Shown: positions 26,475 to 36,755 of the stretch, piece by piece | Position numbering within the stretch: position 1 is the stretch's first letter | Layout: each line of letters opens with the position of its first letter | Assembly: GCA_963838035.1 (NCBI GenBank) | Contig: CAWIPM010000010.1 | Location: 33,991 to 97,990 of the forward strand | Reading direction: 5' to 3' | From: CAVVNN01 sp963838035 | Lineage (GTDB): Bacteria > Actinomycetota > Thermoleophilia > Solirubrobacterales > 70-9 | DNA length: 64,000 bases | Notes under the pieces: generated by a model | Seen by the model: only the letters and a program-made list of their open reading frames with translations | The model's database searches: none | What the model was told of the DNA's origin: nothing | Translations under genes and position numbers: made by a program

Positions 26475-29400
26475 ATGTTTGACGAGGGGTTCTGGAGCGT
26501 AAAGACGCCCCGTGAGGCACGGGCGAGACTGATCGAGGTCATGCGCTACGAGCTACTTGGGCCCGCCTCGCCCGACGAGATCCTCGATGAGAGTCCCCTG
26601 AGCCGCTACTTGGTGGGAATGCTTGCTCCATTCGGTACAGACGTGCCCGCCGAGGAGCAGGAAGATTCTCCAGGCGAAGATGAGGGCGAGGACCTTGTTG
26701 GAGCTCCGGACTTCTCGCCTCCAATCTCCCAGGCGCTCTCGCCTTCGTCCATTGGTCTGTCCTGTCTCCTGCAGGCCGGAACGGAGCGACTGCAGGCGAC
26801 GGTCAGCTGGGGTGAGTACGAGCGCATCAGCGAGCGCTCCGAAGCGCAGAGCGAGGAGTCCGGAGATGACGACGAGGCAGACCCCGATGACAAGGGCACT
26901 TCCGATGGTTCGGAGGAACAAGCGAAAAGGCGCCGGCGTCGTGATCGCTGGAAGCGTATTCCCGTCGAGCCATTAGATGTGCCGCTGGACATCAAGCCGA
27001 ATGAGGGCATTCAGCGAGAGCGCATCCGGGAAGGCGAGGAGATCTGGGTTGAACACGTCGCACGCTCGCTTGAGGACGGAAGCATCACGCTCAGCGTGTT
27101 CCTCGTAAATCGCCGTGAGCGGCCCGGACAGGGACGACCACCAACGGATCTTTGGATCTTTCAGCCAGAGCTGGCGATTACGGAGCAGGCCGGAGCGACT
27201 GTATTTCTTCCCCGTGAGCTTGAGCCGGAATCTGTGCGTACGGATCGAGATCTTGAATCCAATGCCCTGCTCTATCGCAACCGACGTGAGTTCGCGATCG
27301 GTCATGGCTGCGCGGTGGTGTGGCATCCCGTTGGCGAGCAGTTCCCGGCCAGGGTCGAGACTGATCTGATCCCTCGATTTGAGCTGCCCAGAGTGGATCC
27401 GCGGCCCATACCAGTCGCCACACTCGACATGGCGACCCTTGGGGAGGGGAGCTCAGGGGAAGAGCTGGAGAAGAGCCTGGCCCCCATCGCGGACTCATAC
27501 GCAGAATGGATTGAGACCAAGAAACAGGAGGCAGAGCTGCTGTCGGCGAGCCTCAAAGATACGGCGAAGGATCATCTGCGGCTGTGCGATGAGTCGCTGG
27601 CGCGCATTCGCGATGGGATCGCGCTTGTGAGCTCGGATAGCGACGCGCGCGATGCTTTTGCTTTCGCGAATCGCGCGATGCTTCTCCAACGGAGCCACAC
27701 CGATTGGGCAGAGCACCGTCGTCGCGACCCCGCCGGGGCGCCCGCCGAGCCTGAGCTGCGTGGTGAGTGGCGGCCGTTCCAACTCGCATTCATCCTGCAG
27801 AATTTGCGTGGTATCGCCGATCCCAAGCATCCTGATCGATCAATCGGCGACCTGCTGTGGTTTCCCACGGGGGGCGGCAAGACCGAGGCATACCTGGGAC
27901 TTGCCGCATTCACACTGGCAATGCGGCGCCTGAGAGCGGGAGACACTGCGCGCACGGATGCGGGGGTATCCGTCTTGATGAGGTACACGCTTCGCCTACT
28001 AACCATCCAACAATTCCAGCGCGCGAGTACGCTGCTGTGCGCCTGCGAGGTGCTTCGACGTTTGAACCCGGATCGTTGGGGAAGACGACGATTCTCGATC
28101 GGCCTGTGGCTGGGACGGCAGGCCACACCGAACTCACATGATGACTCCCGGCGGACCCTTGATCGCCTACGGGCAGGGGAGTCACAGGATGAAGCGAACC
28201 CCTGTCAGCTCGAGGCATGTCCTTGGTGTGGCGAGAGCCTCACCCATCAGGACTATGACGCAAATGGTGATCGTCGACGTACCATCGTCAGCTGCCCAAG
28301 GGACGCCTGCGACTTTTCTCGAGCGACGGAACAGGAGCTTCCAGTCCTGTTAGTCGACGAGGAGATCTACCGGGAGTGCCCCTCGGTGCTGATCGCGACC
28401 GTTGACAAGTTCGCCCAGATGCCCTGGGCCGGCGAGGTCGCGTCGATTTTTGGCAACGTGGACAGAGAGTGTCGGCAATGCGGTTTTCTCGTACCCGACA
28501 GTAAACACCCCTCCACCCATCGGAGGAACGGTGTTCAACGCCCGGCGGCCGAGATGATTCTTGAGACCGAACGTTTGGCCCCGCCGGAACTCATTATTCA
28601 GGATGAGCTGCATCTAATTGCTGGCCCACTAGGAACGATGGTGGGTTTGTACGAGACCGCCGTTGATGCGCTCAGCACGCGGACCGTTGATGGGAAGGTC
28701 ATACGGCCAAAGGTGATCGCCTCAACCGCAACGATCCGCCGTGCCTTTGAGCAGATTCAGGCCTTGTTTGCGCGTGAGCTGCGCGTATTTCCACCACTCG
28801 CTCTCGAAGCCACGGATTCCTTTTTCGCCTCTGAGGCACCCGTTGCGGACGAGTCCCCCGGCCGGTTGTACATCGGAGTCATGGCGCCCGGCAAAAGCAT
28901 GAAGACCGCACTCGTTCGAGTATGTGCTGCTCTCCTGAGCGCGGCCGCAGGGCTTCGATCGGCGGATGAGCGACTCGCCGATCCCTATCTGACGTTCGTC
29001 GCCTACTTCAACAGCCTTCGCGAGCTCGGTAGTGCTGTGCGGCTGATGGAGGACGATATTCGAGCCCGGCTGCGCCAGCTGGATGCTCGGGGTCTGCCGC
29101 GTCGCAATAGACCTGTCTATGAGGAGTTGACAAGTCGCGTGCCATCTGACCGAATCCCAGCTCTTCTTCGTAGATTGCAGACGCCACACGATGCGCCCAG
29201 GGACGAGAGTGATCCATTGCCGCTCGATGCCGTTCTTGCAAGCAACATGATCGGTGTGGGGGTGGATGTAGATCGACTTGGGCTGATGACGGTGCTGGGC
29301 CAGCCTAAGACAACAGCCGAGTACATCCAGGCCACCAGCCGAGTCGGTCGGCAGCCGACCGGCCCAGGACTGGTTGTGACGATCTACAACTGGGTCCGAC

Positions 29401-29903
29401 CGCGCGACCTCTCCCACTATGAGCGGTTCGGCCACTACCACGCGACCCTCTACCGCCACGTTGAGGCTGTCAGTGCCACGCCCTTCTCATCTCGAGCTCG
29501 AGACCGCGGACTGGCGGGTGCTTTCGTCTCGCTCACGCGTCTTCGCGACGAGAGGCTCAACCCTGAGGAGGCTGCCACCCTCTACGAGGCGACTGAACCT
29601 TTGGTTGACGAGGTCGTGCGTGCGTTTCGGGAAAGGGCGGAGCGGATTGTTGATGCTCGCGTTGCCGAAGAGGTGGAGACGGCGCTCCGTGCTTACGTCG
29701 ACCAGTGGCAGGGATTCGCTCGCTCGCCCTTGCGCTACGGATGGCGGCTCATGTACGGCGAGGACAAAGCACCGGAATCCGATGTTCTTCTCCGCTCCGC
29801 AGAGGGCGGACGCTATGGACACTGGCGCACGCCGGGGTCCCTCCGAGAGGTGGAGGAGACGAGTCGAATCTATGTGCGAGGGCTCAATGGCGACGAGACC
29901 TAA
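26475..29903 (+). CDS. drmA: DISARM-type helicase DrmA
   Basis: An intact 1142-residue SF2-like helicase. Walker A FPTGGGKTEAY is at ~463-473, the DExH box QDELHLIAGPLG at ~710, motif III STATIR at ~750 and motif VI ATSRVGRQPTG at ~952. Zinc-type pairs CPWC and CRQC lie between. Two very acidic stretches (residues ~60-75 and ~130-160) interrupt the N-terminal part. Gene order and features match DrmA of DISARM, a phage-defence helicase that works with DrmB to block incoming DNA. The start has no strong ribosome-binding site. The stop overlaps the DrmB-type start by 17 bases. Base composition is visibly less GC rich than the flanks. Confidence 0.9.
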   Translation: MFDEGFWSVKTPREARARLIEVMRYELLGPASPDEILDESPLSRYLVGMLAPFGTDVPAEEQEDSPGEDEGEDLVGAPDFSPPISQALSPSSIGLSCLLQAGTERLQATVSWGEYERISERSEAQSEESGDDDEADPDDKGTSDGSEEQAKRRRRRDRWKRIPVEPLDVPLDIKPNEGIQRERIREGEEIWVEHVARSLEDGSITLSVFLVNRRERPGQGRPPTDLWIFQPELAITEQAGATVFLPRELEPESVRTDRDLESNALLYRNRREFAIGHGCAVVWHPVGEQFPARVETDLIPRFELPRVDPRPIPVATLDMATLGEGSSGEELEKSLAPIADSYAEWIETKKQEAELLSASLKDTAKDHLRLCDESLARIRDGIALVSSDSDARDAFAFANRAMLLQRSHTDWAEHRRRDPAGAPAEPELRGEWRPFQLAFILQNLRGIADPKHPDRSIGDLLWFPTGGGKTEAYLGLAAFTLAMRRLRAGDTARTDAGVSVLMRYTLRLLTIQQFQRASTLLCACEVLRRLNPDRWGRRRFSIGLWLGRQATPNSHDDSRRTLDRLRAGESQDEANPCQLEACPWCGESLTHQDYDANGDRRRTIVSCPRDACDFSRATEQELPVLLVDEEIYRECPSVLIATVDKFAQMPWAGEVASIFGNVDRECRQCGFLVPDSKHPSTHRRNGVQRPAAEMILETERLAPPELIIQDELHLIAGPLGTMVGLYETAVDALSTRTVDGKVIRPKVIASTATIRRAFEQIQALFARELRVFPPLALEATDSFFASEAPVADESPGRLYIGVMAPGKSMKTALVRVCAALLSAAAGLRSADERLADPYLTFVAYFNSLRELGSAVRLMEDDIRARLRQLDARGLPRRNRPVYEELTSRVPSDRIPALLRRLQTPHDAPRDESDPLPLDAVLASNMIGVGVDVDRLGLMTVLGQPKTTAEYIQATSRVGRQPTGPGLVVTIYNWVRPRDLSHYERFGHYHATLYRHVEAVSATPFSSRARDRGLAGAFVSLTRLRDERLNPEEAATLYEATEPLVDEVVRAFRERAERIVDARVAEEVETALRAYVDQWQGFARSPLRYGWRLMYGEDKAPESDVLLRSAEGGRYGHWRTPGSLREVEETSRIYVRGLNGDET

Positions 29904-32516
29904 ATCGAGTTCCGCCATTCTCGGTGACCTGCGACCGAGCCAAATTGTCACCTCATTCGGCCCCGGGGCAGTTATTGATCAGCCAACGGCATCACTGATT
30001 CTCGCCGGGACGAACTACTGGACCGTCTCGGATGATCAGCGAATCGACGAGCCGCGGCTTAAGGCTCTCCTACGCGTGCGGAGCCTCTATCGCCCACGGA
30101 TTCGATCGGATAGCGGAATGCGGGGAATTCCCGCGTTCGTCTTTCCACGTTTCCTGGTATGCCCCCGCTGTCAGCGACTGGCAGCGTTTGAGCATTTCCA
30201 GTTCGACGGGCGCTTCTTTAGATGCCGGAATCGGAGCGGTCATCGCGAGCAGGAGCTTGGTGCGCGCCTTCTTCCCCGCGCCTTCCCAGCTCGATTCGTC
30301 GTCGCATGCCCCGGAGGGCATCTTGATGACTTTCCCTGGGCCTATTACGTGCATCGTGGGAAAGACACCCAATGCGACCCCCTTGAGTTGACGTTCTTTG
30401 AGTCCAATGAGTCTGGAGCTATAAGTGATCTGTTTGTCCGCTGCCGAGCCTGCAGCAGCACCCGGTCTATGGAGGCTGCTTTCGATGACAGCGCAGAGAA
30501 GGCACTTGGATCATGTGGAGGTGGGCGTCCCTGGCTCGCCGATCGGGAGGACTCCTGTGTCGAGCTTCCGCGGACCGTTCTGCGGGGGGCATCAAATCTC
30601 TACTTCCCAATCATCCAGAGTGCGCTCTCCATTCCCCAGTGGGATGACCCAATACATATGGGTTTGGCTCACCACGATGAGGATCTCGAAAAAGTTGACA
30701 GCCTCGACCGTCTCAAACAAGCGATTGAGTGGGGATTGCTGTCGAGGCTTCAAGACTTCCCCGCAGACGAGGTCTGGAGCGCCCTCCAATCACGACGTCG
30801 GGTGGAGGCAGAGCCTCCAACCCCCCGCGATCTTCGCTATGAGGAGTTCATGGCGCTCGGACAGCAGACGGACCCGGCATTGGCGGCCGAGCGACAGTTT
30901 CAGACAATGTTTGCGGAAACGCCTAAAGCGTTTTCTCGTTTCCTTGACCGTCTCGTCATCGTCCGTCGCCTGCGAGAGGTGCGCGCGCTAGATGCGTTCA
31001 CGCGCATCGACGCACCGCCCGATCTTCTGTTGGAGGATGACGAGGCACTTCAGAAAGTTCGACGCCAAGTTCTGGGTCACGTCGGCAACGACTGGCGGCC
31101 AGCCGTGGAGCTGCTGGGAGAGGGGGTGTTCCTCGCACTCCGAGAGGACACGGTCCGGTCGTGGGAGAGTGAGCCCGACGTCGAAGAGCGGCGCGCGGCA
31201 TTGGAAGCTGCATACCGACGATGGCGAAAGTCGCGGGATCTGCCTGACGCCGCCTTCCCCGGCGCCCGGTTCGTGCTTCTTCACTCGCTCGCACACATGC
31301 TGATCACAGGCCTCGCCCTTGACTGCGGATATTCCTCGACGTCGATCAGGGAGCGCATCTACTCCAGCGCTGATCCAGATCGCCCGATGGCGGGGATCCT
31401 CCTCTACACAGCGACACCTGACTCCGACGGCAGTCTCGGGGGCCTAGCTGAGCAGGGTCAGACCGATCGATTTGAGCATCTCCTGCGTCTCAGCCTGCGG
31501 CGCGCGGGCTACTGTTCATCGGATCCACTATGCGGCCATACTGCACCCGGCGAGATGGGCGATACAAACGGTGCGGCCTGTCACGCCTGTCTCTTGGTCT
31601 CGGAGACTTCTTGCGAGCGAAGCAATCACTTTCTTGATCGTGCGCATGTCGTGAGCACTGTCACGCAACTCGATATCGAGTACTTCAAAGGGGATCTGAC
31701 GACCGGTTCGTTTCACGCCCTCGTTGCGAGTCTCGTTGCGCGAGAGTCGTCGGACACCCTTGACCGTTTCGAAGCGGCACTTGATGATGGACGCATAGGG
31801 CCGTCCCCGACAATCGCGACAGTCCAAGACGAGCTAGGTATTGACAGCTCGCGCGCACAGGGATTTCGCGAGGTCCTTCTGTCAAGCGCAGGCCGGTCTG
31901 GCGACGATGTCCTTGAATTGCTGCGCTTTGGACGACAATGCACCGTTCGCGCTCGGGCTGACGCACCCACAGTGGAGGTCGCGTGGACGCATCCCGGGCC
32001 GGTCCTTCCCGCCTTCCGAACCAGCGGGTCCGTTGCGCGTGAAGTCATTGACGGTGCCGAGCGATCCCTGCTAGTAGTGGGTTACAGCGTTACCGTCGAC
32101 GCCGATTTGGCTGGCCTCGCGGCGCAGACAATCACGGCCATGGGCCGCGCAGCTTCACGCGGCATCGTCGTCACATCCATCCTTCACAGGAATCCGAAGA
32201 ACAGAGAAGCACTACTGCGCGGCTGGCCGCCCGGTCGCGAGCCCCCGGGATATTCACCTGGCCCGAGCGAGAGGAGGATGAGAAGGCATCGCTCCATGCG
32301 AAGGTGCTTGTGGCCGATGCACGAAACGCGTTGGTCACCTCCGCGAACCTGACGTATCACGGCTACGAGGCGAACGTTGAGGTCGGGGTCAGGATTACCG
32401 GAGATGCGGCTGCACAGCTTGAGTCGGTCTTTCACGAGCTCAAAACCAATTCGCGATTTCGTCCCGTGGACGGACTGATACTAAGTTATCCCGCGAAGCC
32501 AGGAGGCGTACGCTAA
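29887..32516 (+). CDS. drmB: DISARM DrmB (DUF1998) and DrmC (phospholipase-D-like) in one reading frame
   Basis: ATG 29887 opens RPSQIVTSFGPGAVID, typical of DrmB. A zinc region (VCPRCQRL, CRAC) and the DUF1998 core LLHSLAHMLITGLALDCGY (~465) follow, then CHACLLVSETSCERSNHFLD (~565-585), the usual DrmB C-terminus. With no stop the frame runs on into a DrmC-like part (GAERSLLVVGYSV ~720) whose single HKD box HAKVLVADARNALVTSANL lies after one frameshift near 32245 in a C5 run. The sum, ~875 residues, equals DrmB plus DrmC. Either the two are truly fused or an indel hid the boundary, but no DrmB stop is near the expected place in any frame I read. DrmC is a PLD-family accessory of DISARM. Confidence 0.85.
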
Positions 32517-33479
32517 GGCTCGTGGACTGAGTCGGCGTGTGAGGCAGCAGCGCTGACGGCACGCTCAAGCGATGTTGATGTAAGGCCCTCTTTGCGCATG
32601 CGTTTTTGCAGAGCTCTCATCTTCTCCCCCGTAACCGGGCCATCTCCCCGGAGCTCGCGAACATGATCCGCCCACGCGATGTTGTGCGCCAGGACATCGT
32701 CGTCAGTCGCGTCGCGTGCGCCAATGACGTGCCACCGCAGTGGCTCCCATGGTTGGGCCCAAGCAAGAGCGATGAGTTGACGCACGTCACGAGCGGCAAT
32801 TTGCCGAGGCACGATGATCTCAATGTTTGCGGGCGTCGTGGCCAATCCCGGGACAACTGTCCATCGGTCCGAGTCCCGTCGTATTGCGAGGGTTCGAAAC
32901 GCCTTCACTCCATACGGCTGGTAAGCCAGTCGGTGTGAAACACGGCGGCCTGTGGGGCTCGACGACATCGTCCCCCGTGTACTTCAGACAACGAATCTCG
33001 TGCCATGCCAAGTCCGCACCGACCAGCCTCATCCTCGCCTCCCCTGGAGTGATCCTGCTCGGGGATACCAGCGGAGCCGGCCGGTCAGACTGGCGACTGA
33101 TCGGGGTCGGGGCGCCAGGCGCGAAGCAGTCGGCCGGCACCTTGCGCCCCGCCCCAAAGCGTGACTCGCACCGTCGTTCCCAGGGTCTCGCTCGCTGCAA
33201 TGGCGGACGTGACAGAACCGATTGTCTCGTTTTGAACGCGGATTTCAAGCGGCGTGATCGGCACGAGCTCAAGTGGCATCAGCGCCTCGCCGGATACCCA
33301 TTTTTCGATCGTGCGGCTCTGCTTGAGTAGCGCCCGGGCGGTTGAGCCCGCCTCGGCGAATTGGCGCAGAAACAGCCCGACGGGCCCGCGAACGCGCGGT
33401 GTGGGAATCCGACCCTCCTCCAGGCCCTCCAGGACCTTGGCGTATTCCTTCTCCCAAGCTCTGCAGTAGAAATGCTCAC
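32513..33479 (-). CDS. Unknown protein coupled to the beta-CASP nuclease, frameshifted
   Basis: GTG 33479 overlaps the beta-CASP stop (GTGA). Following the best-coding frames gives ~320 residues: KEYAKVLEGLEEGRIPTPRV, FLRQFAEAGSTARALLKQSR, VPITPLEIRVQNETIGSVTS, MRLVGADLAWHEIRCLKYTG and a C-terminal part from RRVSHRLAYQPYGVKAF to ASHADSVHEP. Three indels are needed (near 33448, ~33150 and ~32930). No known domain is evident. It converges on the DrmB-DrmC gene with a 4-base overlap of ends. Its place as last gene of the four-part operon suggests a role in the same defence module. Confidence 0.55.
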
Positions 33480-36090
33480 GCGATGCGTAGCGGCTGGCCG
33501 CCGGGCCGTGAGACCACCGCGTCAGGCAACTCGCGTGAGAGTTCGTTCTCCAGAGCCTCGTGCGCTTGGCTCGCCATGCACCAGCGCAATGTGCCGAGCA
33601 CCAATCGAGCGTGCAAACTTGACGAGGCGATCTGCATCGGCATGGGCGGACAATCCAATCTCGCGCAGTGGATTGGAGATCTGCAGCTGCAGCTTGGTCT
33701 CCCTCCTCGCGTGGGAAGGGTCAGCTGGTAGGCTGGTGTCCCTGCTGACGCAGCTGTCGTTTGAGGCGACCGCCCGCCGACCCCTCGTCCTGATAGCCAA
33801 GCAGTGCCTAGCTTATTCCGGGGATTTCGGAGAAGGGCATCAGCCCACTCAACGATGGGGCCGCCATTGAGCATCCCCGATGTAGTCACAACCACCGCTC
33901 TGGCGTCTGGGCGCTGGCAGTCAGCGATAGCAAAGGCCCGTTCCCGACGATCCACAATCTCCTGGTAACCCTCCGCCTCACTTTCCCACGTTCGATGTAC
34001 ACGGGAGAACTGTCGATCAAAATCCGTCGATCCATGGGCGACCGAGGGATCAAGTTCTTTTTCCCGCTTTCGCCGGAGCAGGATTTTGAGGACCTCCTGG
34101 CCACGACCGAGCGCAAAGCAGGGCAACAGTGCAGTTCCACTTTTTTCGTTGCTCCGTGGCGCATAAACTCGACGAGTTCTCGCTCAACCTTCTTATCTGC
34201 ATTGTGATCACGGGTCTCCGTAAGTCGACTCAAGGATGAGGAGGTCAACCCCGGAGAGATCCATTGGCGGAGTGGCTTGGATTAGGCGGCCTGGCGCTCC
34301 GACCAGATGTCGCCAGAAATCACCACGCGACGCTCTCCGCCCTCTAGCAGAACACTGGTGGTGCCGAGAATGTGTCGGCAGGGAAACAACCAACCTGAGC
34401 GCGGTTCCCGGGATGTCCATTGGGGGGTCGGGGAAGCGGAGTGCGCGCAATCGCGTCTCAACGTCATAGACATCCTCCTGCGTGTACTGCTCAGTTATCT
34501 GGGACGCTTGTGGATCATGTGAGGCGATCAGCTGTTGTTTTGCGAGCATCCGCTCGTAATTTCTACGCGTATCCTCAAGCATGATCGGCGTAATCGTCGC
34601 CGTATCCTCCGAGCAGTAAATCGGAAGTGCCTGGCTCTGCTGCCTCACCAGCGCAGGAAGCCAGCCAATGTGGTCAGTGTGAGCGTGAGTTAGTACGACT
34701 GCGTCGAGCGGTCCGAGTCCGTCAAGGTGGGGAACCATGTCAGCGATATCGGTGCGTCCTACCGCTATGCCACAGTCCACCAGCACTCTGCTCGAGCCGA
34801 TCTCGACAAGGTACGCGCTGCGTCCCACCTCGGCCCCTCCCCCAAGTGCCGTGAAGGTAAGGGTGCTTCGGTCGCCTGCCGACCTTGGTCGCGGTGGTAC
34901 ATATTTCGGGTAAGCATCGCGAAAGGCTGTCTTAAGCTTCTTGTGTTTGGCGTGCCTACCCTCGGCCCGCTGGCGATCACCGCCCTGCAGAATGTTGAGA
35001 TCCTGATCAATACGCTCCTCCTCCTCTTCAAGGAAGACCGCGATGGCATCTTCATCGCGCGGCATCGCCTTCAGGGCTGCCCCCAGTGACTCGATCTTCG
35101 TTCTGGCAAGGGCAAGGTCACGCGTAAATTTGCCTCGTTCTCGCTCAGCTTGGTCCAGCCGTTCCTGTGTCTCTTCGAGGTCGTTCCTAAGCTGATCGTT
35201 TAAGTTCTTTGAGGTTCGCGCATCGGCAGCGCTCTCCCGGAGCTCAGCTTCCTTCCCACGAGCCTTCTCTCGGGCGGCGACTTGCTCGTTCTGTAGCTCT
35301 TCGATCTGCTTTTGGCGCTCGTCACGTTCACGCGTAGCTCGCTCGAGTTCCTTCTCGACTCCCGCGCGCTTCTTGGTTCGCTCTCGCGCCTGGGATTTCA
35401 GTTTGTGATTCTCGGCCTCCAGCTCGGTGACTCGACTTTCGGCCTTTTTCCGCCGATGCTTAAGACGCTCCTTCTCCGAGGACTCGTCGGGTGACTCCGA
35501 GCTCCGGGACACGGCCTGTGCTGGATCGGCCTCTTGAGAAGCGAGGGTCGGAAGTAACCGAAACAGTGCGCGCTCGGTGGCGTCTCCAAGCCGCGTGCCC
35601 ACAGGATCGCCGCGAGTCGAGGGATCCCGTCCGACTCGCGGCCCATCTCCTCGCGCAGCGCGTCAATGTCGAGAGTCTCCTGCGCACTGAGAATGGCAAC
35701 GAGCGGCTTCTCCACATGCAGGATCCGGGCCTGTACCTGTTGGACCATCACGGTGTCGGACCGGCGCCACAGCTCCACATGGATGCGCGCGCTGTTCTCC
35801 ACGATCGCCCTTCTGTTATGGGCCTTCAGCAGAACGCGCAGTGGTCCGGGTGTTTCCCTGCGGGTCTTTGGCTGCCGACACCTTCGTCCATGCTGCTCTA
35901 GCCAGTCCACCGCACAGGCAATGGGTAACCGCATGAGCTCCTCCCGGACAGTTTGCGCCGATAAGTCACCGGGCAGTCCACGAAGATCAAGGACAAGATC
36001 CGCAAGTGATGGCGGGGGCGTTGGCTTGACGCCCTCTTCACTCGTCGTCGCGGCGTTCTGCGGCTCTTTGCGTGTCCGGTTGTCGGCCAT
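33476..36090 (-). CDS. Coiled-coil metallo-beta-lactamase/beta-CASP nuclease, frameshifted
   Basis: Starting at ATG 36090, residues ~1-170 are a helical domain of no known family (LVLDLRGLPGDLSAQTVREE), ~200-340 a long charged coiled coil, and from ~405 a metallo-beta-lactamase domain (TALGGGAEVG, metal motif HAHTDHIGW ~467, GHILGTTSV, VVISGDI). A beta-CASP insert and C-terminal motif follow in later frames: STYGD, TTSGMLNGGP and GLSAHADADRL. All nuclease motifs of the RNase J/CPSF-73 type are therefore encoded. Frame changes occur near 35600, 34385, 34280, 34210, 34110 and 33700. The family cleaves RNA (some members DNA). Total ~870 residues. It follows the glycosylase by 32 bases and is opposite the DISARM genes. 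Confidence 0.75.
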
Positions 36091-36122
36091 AGTCCGATCA
36101 CAGTCGCCCCATCCCAGTGGGA

Positions 36123-36755
36123 CTACTGGCTCGCCAGGATTCCGGTCCGGCAGTGGGTTTGCAGAGGGCAACTCGCGCAAAGAGGCCCTCGGGCCCGGCA
36201 GACCAACGCCCCGAAGTCGAGAAGTGCATAGTTGAACTCTGCATTTGGCCCCTCGGGGCCCGCAAGTTCATGAAGGTCGAGACGAAGCTGCCAGCGCAGC
36301 GTTCTCTCGCGATCTCGCACTCGGCCAACGATCCGGGCGGTGTTCGTATCCACCAGGACCGCGGGCCGATCAAAGCCGAACGTCATGACGGCGTTGGCAA
36401 CGTAGTCGCCAACGCCGGGAAGTTGACGCAGATCGAAATCGCTCGCTGGAACCTTTCCATCATGCTCCTTCACGAGTGCGCGAGCAATCTCCACCATGTT
36501 GTTAGCTCGCCAGCGTAGGCCAAGTGAGCGCATCCTTCGGCGCGCCTTGGCGGCATTTTTCACCATGTCGGCTGGCGTGGGTGCCAGCTCGGCCAATGCT
36601 TCATACACCGGCCGGACCTGATCGGCGCGAGTGCGATGAAGACAGACCTCGGCCATGAGGACGTGCCAAGGATCAACTTGGCCTCGCCATGGGAAGTCGC
36701 GTGCATTCTCAGCGTGCCAGGCAAGGAGATCGCGGCGAAACTTCCCACCATTCAT
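36123..36755 (-). CDS. HhH-GPD mismatch glycosylase (Mig/MutY-like) downstream of a C5 methyltransferase
   Basis: A likely own start is ATG 36755, with GGGGAAG about 8 bases upstream. The ~210 residues contain FPWRGQVDPWHVLMAEVCLHRT, the hairpin LPGVGDYVANAVM, the catalytic Asp in VLVDTNTARI and a perfect 4Fe-4S loop C-x6-C-x2-C-x5-C (CRARGPLCASCPLQTHC). The residue aligned with the EndoIII catalytic Lys is Tyr (GVGDY), as in the thymine-DNA glycosylase Mig.MthI, so a monofunctional T:G glycosylase that repairs deaminated 5-methylcytosine is the best reading. The reading frame is continuous with the methyltransferase C-terminus upstream. Confidence 0.85.
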   Translation of the reverse strand: MNGGKFRRDLLAWHAENARDFPWRGQVDPWHVLMAEVCLHRTRADQVRPVYEALAELAPTPADMVKNAAKARRRMRSLGLRWRANNMVEIARALVKEHDGKVPASDFDLRQLPGVGDYVANAVMTFGFDRPAVLVDTNTARIVGRVRDRERTLRWQLRLDLHELAGPEGPNAEFNYALLDFGALVCRARGPLCASCPLQTHCRTGILASQ

